This document shows, one piece after another, positions 62,224-64,000 of a stretch of DNA of 64,000 nt. Source of the DNA: Nisaea sediminum (GTDB lineage: Bacteria; Pseudomonadota; Alphaproteobacteria; Thalassobaculales; Thalassobaculaceae). Both the position numbers and the translations under genes were made by a program. Location: NCBI RefSeq assembly GCF_014904705.1, contig NZ_JACZCQ010000006.1, forward strand, positions 62,001 to 126,000, written 5' to 3'. The stretch's first letter is position 1; each line of letters starts with the position of its first letter. Under the pieces are notes generated by a model. The model made no database searches, was not told where the DNA came from, and saw only the letters and a program-made list of their open reading frames with translations.

Positions 62224-63816
62224 ATGTCCGCCCGCAGCCGCGCCGCGAGGCGCGACACCAATATCTGGCCTGGCTTCGTCGACGCGCTCGCCACGCTTCT
62301 GATGGTGATCATCTTCGTCCTGATGGTCTTCATCGTCTCGCAATTCTATCTGACGCAGGCGCTTTCCGGGCGCGACGAGGCGCTGAAGAACCTGCAGGCC
62401 GAGATCGCCCAGCTTTCCGACCTGCTCAATCTCGAGCGCGAGACCAATGCAGAGCTGCGCCTCAACGTCGCCCAGCTCTCCACCGAGCTGCAGGCCTCCA
62501 TCGCCCGCCGCGATGCGCTGAGCCAGCAGGTCACCCAGCTGATCTCCCAGCGCGACCAGCTTGAGGACAGGCTTGCCGAATCGGTGCGCGACCGTTCGAA
62601 CATGCAGCAGCGCCTTTCCGAGGCGGAGAACAGCCGGGCCGGCCTTGACCAGCGCCTCTCCGAGGTGCTGAGCGAGCGCGACGCCCTGCTTTCCAAGCTG
62701 CGCTCCGTCGAGAACGAGATGGCCGTGGCGAAGGCCGAGCGGGACGAGGTGAGCGCCGGGCTGGAAGACGCCTTCAAGGTGATCGCCGCCGACCGCGAGA
62801 CGATCAAGACCCAGCTCGCGGAACTGGAAAGCCTGCGCCGGGACCTGCTCGCCCTGAAGGACGCCCGCGAGCGGCTCGAGGGCGAGGTCGCCGAACTGGC
62901 GGCGCTGAAGCAGACGCTCGAGAGCGATCTCGGCGAGACCAAGGACCAGCTCCAGGCCGCGAAGATGACGGCGGAGGAGCGACAAGCCCGGATCGAGGAA
63001 CTGCGGGCCGAGATGAGCGCGCTCCGCGACCGGTCGAAAGAACTGACGGCCCAGCTTTCGAGCAGCGAGGAGCGTACGATCCTGCAGCAGCAGGAAATCG
63101 AGGCGCGCGACATCCGGCTCGCCGAGCTGACCGCCGATTTCAACGAGACCGCCACCGCGCTCGGCGCAGAGAAGGAGATTTCAGCCAAGGCGCAGGAGGA
63201 ACTCGCGCTGCTGAACCGGCAGATGCGGGCGCTGCGCGAACAGCTTCTCGCGCTGCAGGAGGCGATGGACGCGCTTGAAGCGGTGAACAAGGACCAGAAG
63301 GTCGAGATCGTCGATCTCGGCGCCAAGCTGAACCGCGCGCTCGCCACCAAGGTGCAGGAGCTGGCGAAGTTCCGCTCGGAGTTCTTCGGCCGCCTGCGCG
63401 AGGTCCTGAGCGGCCGCGAGGGCATCCGCATCGTCGGCGACCGCTTCGTCTTCCAGTCAGAAGTGCTGTTCGACAGCGGTTCCGACCAGATCGGCCCGCA
63501 GGGCGAGATCCAGCTCCGCCAGTTCGCCGACCAGCTGAAGGACATCGCCTCGAAGATCCCGAAGGAGATCGACTGGATCCTGCAAGTCGAGGGCCACACC
63601 GACCCGGTGCCGATCTTCAACGAGCGCTTCAAGAACAACTGGGACCTCTCCGCCGCCCGCGCGATCTCGGTCGTGCAGACCCTGATCGCGGAAGGCATCC
63701 CGGCGAGCCGCCTCTCCGCCACCGGCTACGGCGAGTTCCAGCCGATCGACGAGCGCAAGGACGAGATCGGCAACCGCCGCAACCGCCGCATCGAGATGAA
63801 GCTGACGCAGCGGTAG
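62224..63816 (+). CDS. MotB/OmpA-family peptidoglycan-binding protein with long coiled coil
   Basis: A 530-residue protein: one N-terminal membrane segment (FVDALATLLMVIIFVLMVFIV), about 290 residues of continuous heptad-rich helix (about 45-345, such as RDQLEDRLAESVRDRSN), then a C-terminal OmpA/MotB domain (about 370-530). The domain shows FQSEVLFDSGSDQIGP, LQVEGHTDPVPIFN and NWDLSAARAISVVQTLI. The N-terminal start with an acidic Asp in the membrane-adjacent segment (VDALATLL) resembles the MotB ion-binding helix. The coiled coil could span the periplasm. Confidence 0.9.
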   Translation: MSARSRAARRDTNIWPGFVDALATLLMVIIFVLMVFIVSQFYLTQALSGRDEALKNLQAEIAQLSDLLNLERETNAELRLNVAQLSTELQASIARRDALSQQVTQLISQRDQLEDRLAESVRDRSNMQQRLSEAENSRAGLDQRLSEVLSERDALLSKLRSVENEMAVAKAERDEVSAGLEDAFKVIAADRETIKTQLAELESLRRDLLALKDARERLEGEVAELAALKQTLESDLGETKDQLQAAKMTAEERQARIEELRAEMSALRDRSKELTAQLSSSEERTILQQQEIEARDIRLAELTADFNETATALGAEKEISAKAQEELALLNRQMRALREQLLALQEAMDALEAVNKDQKVEIVDLGAKLNRALATKVQELAKFRSEFFGRLREVLSGREGIRIVGDRFVFQSEVLFDSGSDQIGPQGEIQLRQFADQLKDIASKIPKEIDWILQVEGHTDPVPIFNERFKNNWDLSAARAISVVQTLIAEGIPASRLSATGYGEFQPIDERKDEIGNRRNRRIEMKLTQR

Positions 63817-63828
63817 ATTTCTCTTGGG

Positions 63829-63965
63829 CGTCATCCCGGCCGGAGAGCCGGGACCTTTCGGCGCCGCGCTCTTCGCATGCAGTGGATCCCGATTTGCATC
63901 GGGATGACGAAATTCGGGGTTTCCACCGCTCTTTGCCGTCATCCCGACGGAAGTCGGGATCCACT
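63829..63965. repeat. REP-like palindromic intergenic repeat (two partial copies)
   Basis: CGTCATCCCG occurs at 63829-63838 and 63937-63946, and its complement CGGGATGACG at 63900-63909. AGTGGATCCCGA (63881-63892) is the exact complement of TCGGGATCCACT (63954-63965). The mixture of direct and inverted copies within 140 bases after the MotB-like gene fits a bacterial interspersed palindromic element. The rest of the window shows no other clear copy. Confidence 0.7.
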
Positions 63966-64000
63966 ATTTCCGCGTCGACTACCCTTCAGAAAAGATCTCC

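Noticed and set aside
61075-63816. Zorya anti-phage system (ZorA/ZorB resemblance)
   Set aside because: The MotA/MotB-like pair is flanked by an OmpA-like gene and housekeeping genes; no ZorC, ZorD or ZorE-like helicase or nuclease is present.

Overview
The window is GC-rich chromosomal DNA of an alphaproteobacterium. Most genes are ordinary single-copy housekeeping or metabolic genes with tight ATGA-type overlaps. The gene order (aroK next to xerD; DUF4164-zapA-6S RNA-5-FCL-ymdB divergent from tkt-gap-fructose-bisphosphate aldolase; TAXI/TRAP transporters; DUF3369/HD-GYP regulator) suggests a Rhodospirillales-like, possibly marine lineage. That placement is inference; no rRNA is present. I see no tRNA, rRNA, CRISPR array, insertion sequence or prophage.

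Layout. 1-4.7 kb: truncated aroK, a small membrane protein, an exported protein of unknown function, xerD and accA. 4.8-9.7 kb: an RbbA/YhiH-type exporter operon (HlyD adaptor, double-ATPase/permease fusion, second permease). 9.7-14.2 kb: nitrilase-family amidase, glutaredoxin, ComF, an NDUFAF5/BioC-like methyltransferase, carbonic anhydrase and a sugar isomerase-like TIM barrel. 14.3-18.7 kb: a multi-PAS histidine kinase overlapping a receiver-DUF3369-HD-GYP protein. 18.9-25.5 kb: SDR, M20 peptidase, a KefF/KefC-like pair, nitroreductase, acetyltransferase and homocysteine methyltransferase. 25.6-32.3 kb: a catabolic stretch with a TAXI-TRAP transporter, an aspartase/fumarase-superfamily lyase, a PhyH dioxygenase, KDPG aldolase and KDG kinase. 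32.4-35.7 kb: phosphate permease, a MarR-GNAT fusion preceded by a near-perfect palindrome, and a coupled EamA exporter.

35.8-40.5 kb is the most interesting part. A sigma-54-like promoter sits directly before a guanidine-I (ykkC) riboswitch. The riboswitch leads an operon of a urea/guanidine-type ABC importer (binding protein, permease, ATPase), a GdmH-like member of the ureohydrolase family that I read as a guanidine hydrolase, and a protein whose N-terminus is half histidine. Together these look like a guanidine nitrogen-scavenging module with two-layer control (nitrogen status and guanidine) and a candidate nickel-handling partner.

40.6-49.9 kb: 2-hydroxyacid dehydrogenase, RND efflux pair, AbgB-like amidohydrolase, PEP-mutase-family enzyme, YmdB phosphodiesterase and 5-formyl-THF cyclo-ligase. 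50-55.7 kb: probable 6S RNA, zapA, a coiled-coil protein, then tkt, gap, class I aldolase and thiE with two clear hairpin terminators; pgk is absent from this cluster. 55.8-64 kb: acetyltransferase, a TPR-like lipoprotein, efp, suhB, and a three-gene envelope set (OmpA-like, ExbB/MotA-like, coiled-coil MotB/OmpA-like), ending in a REP-like palindromic repeat.
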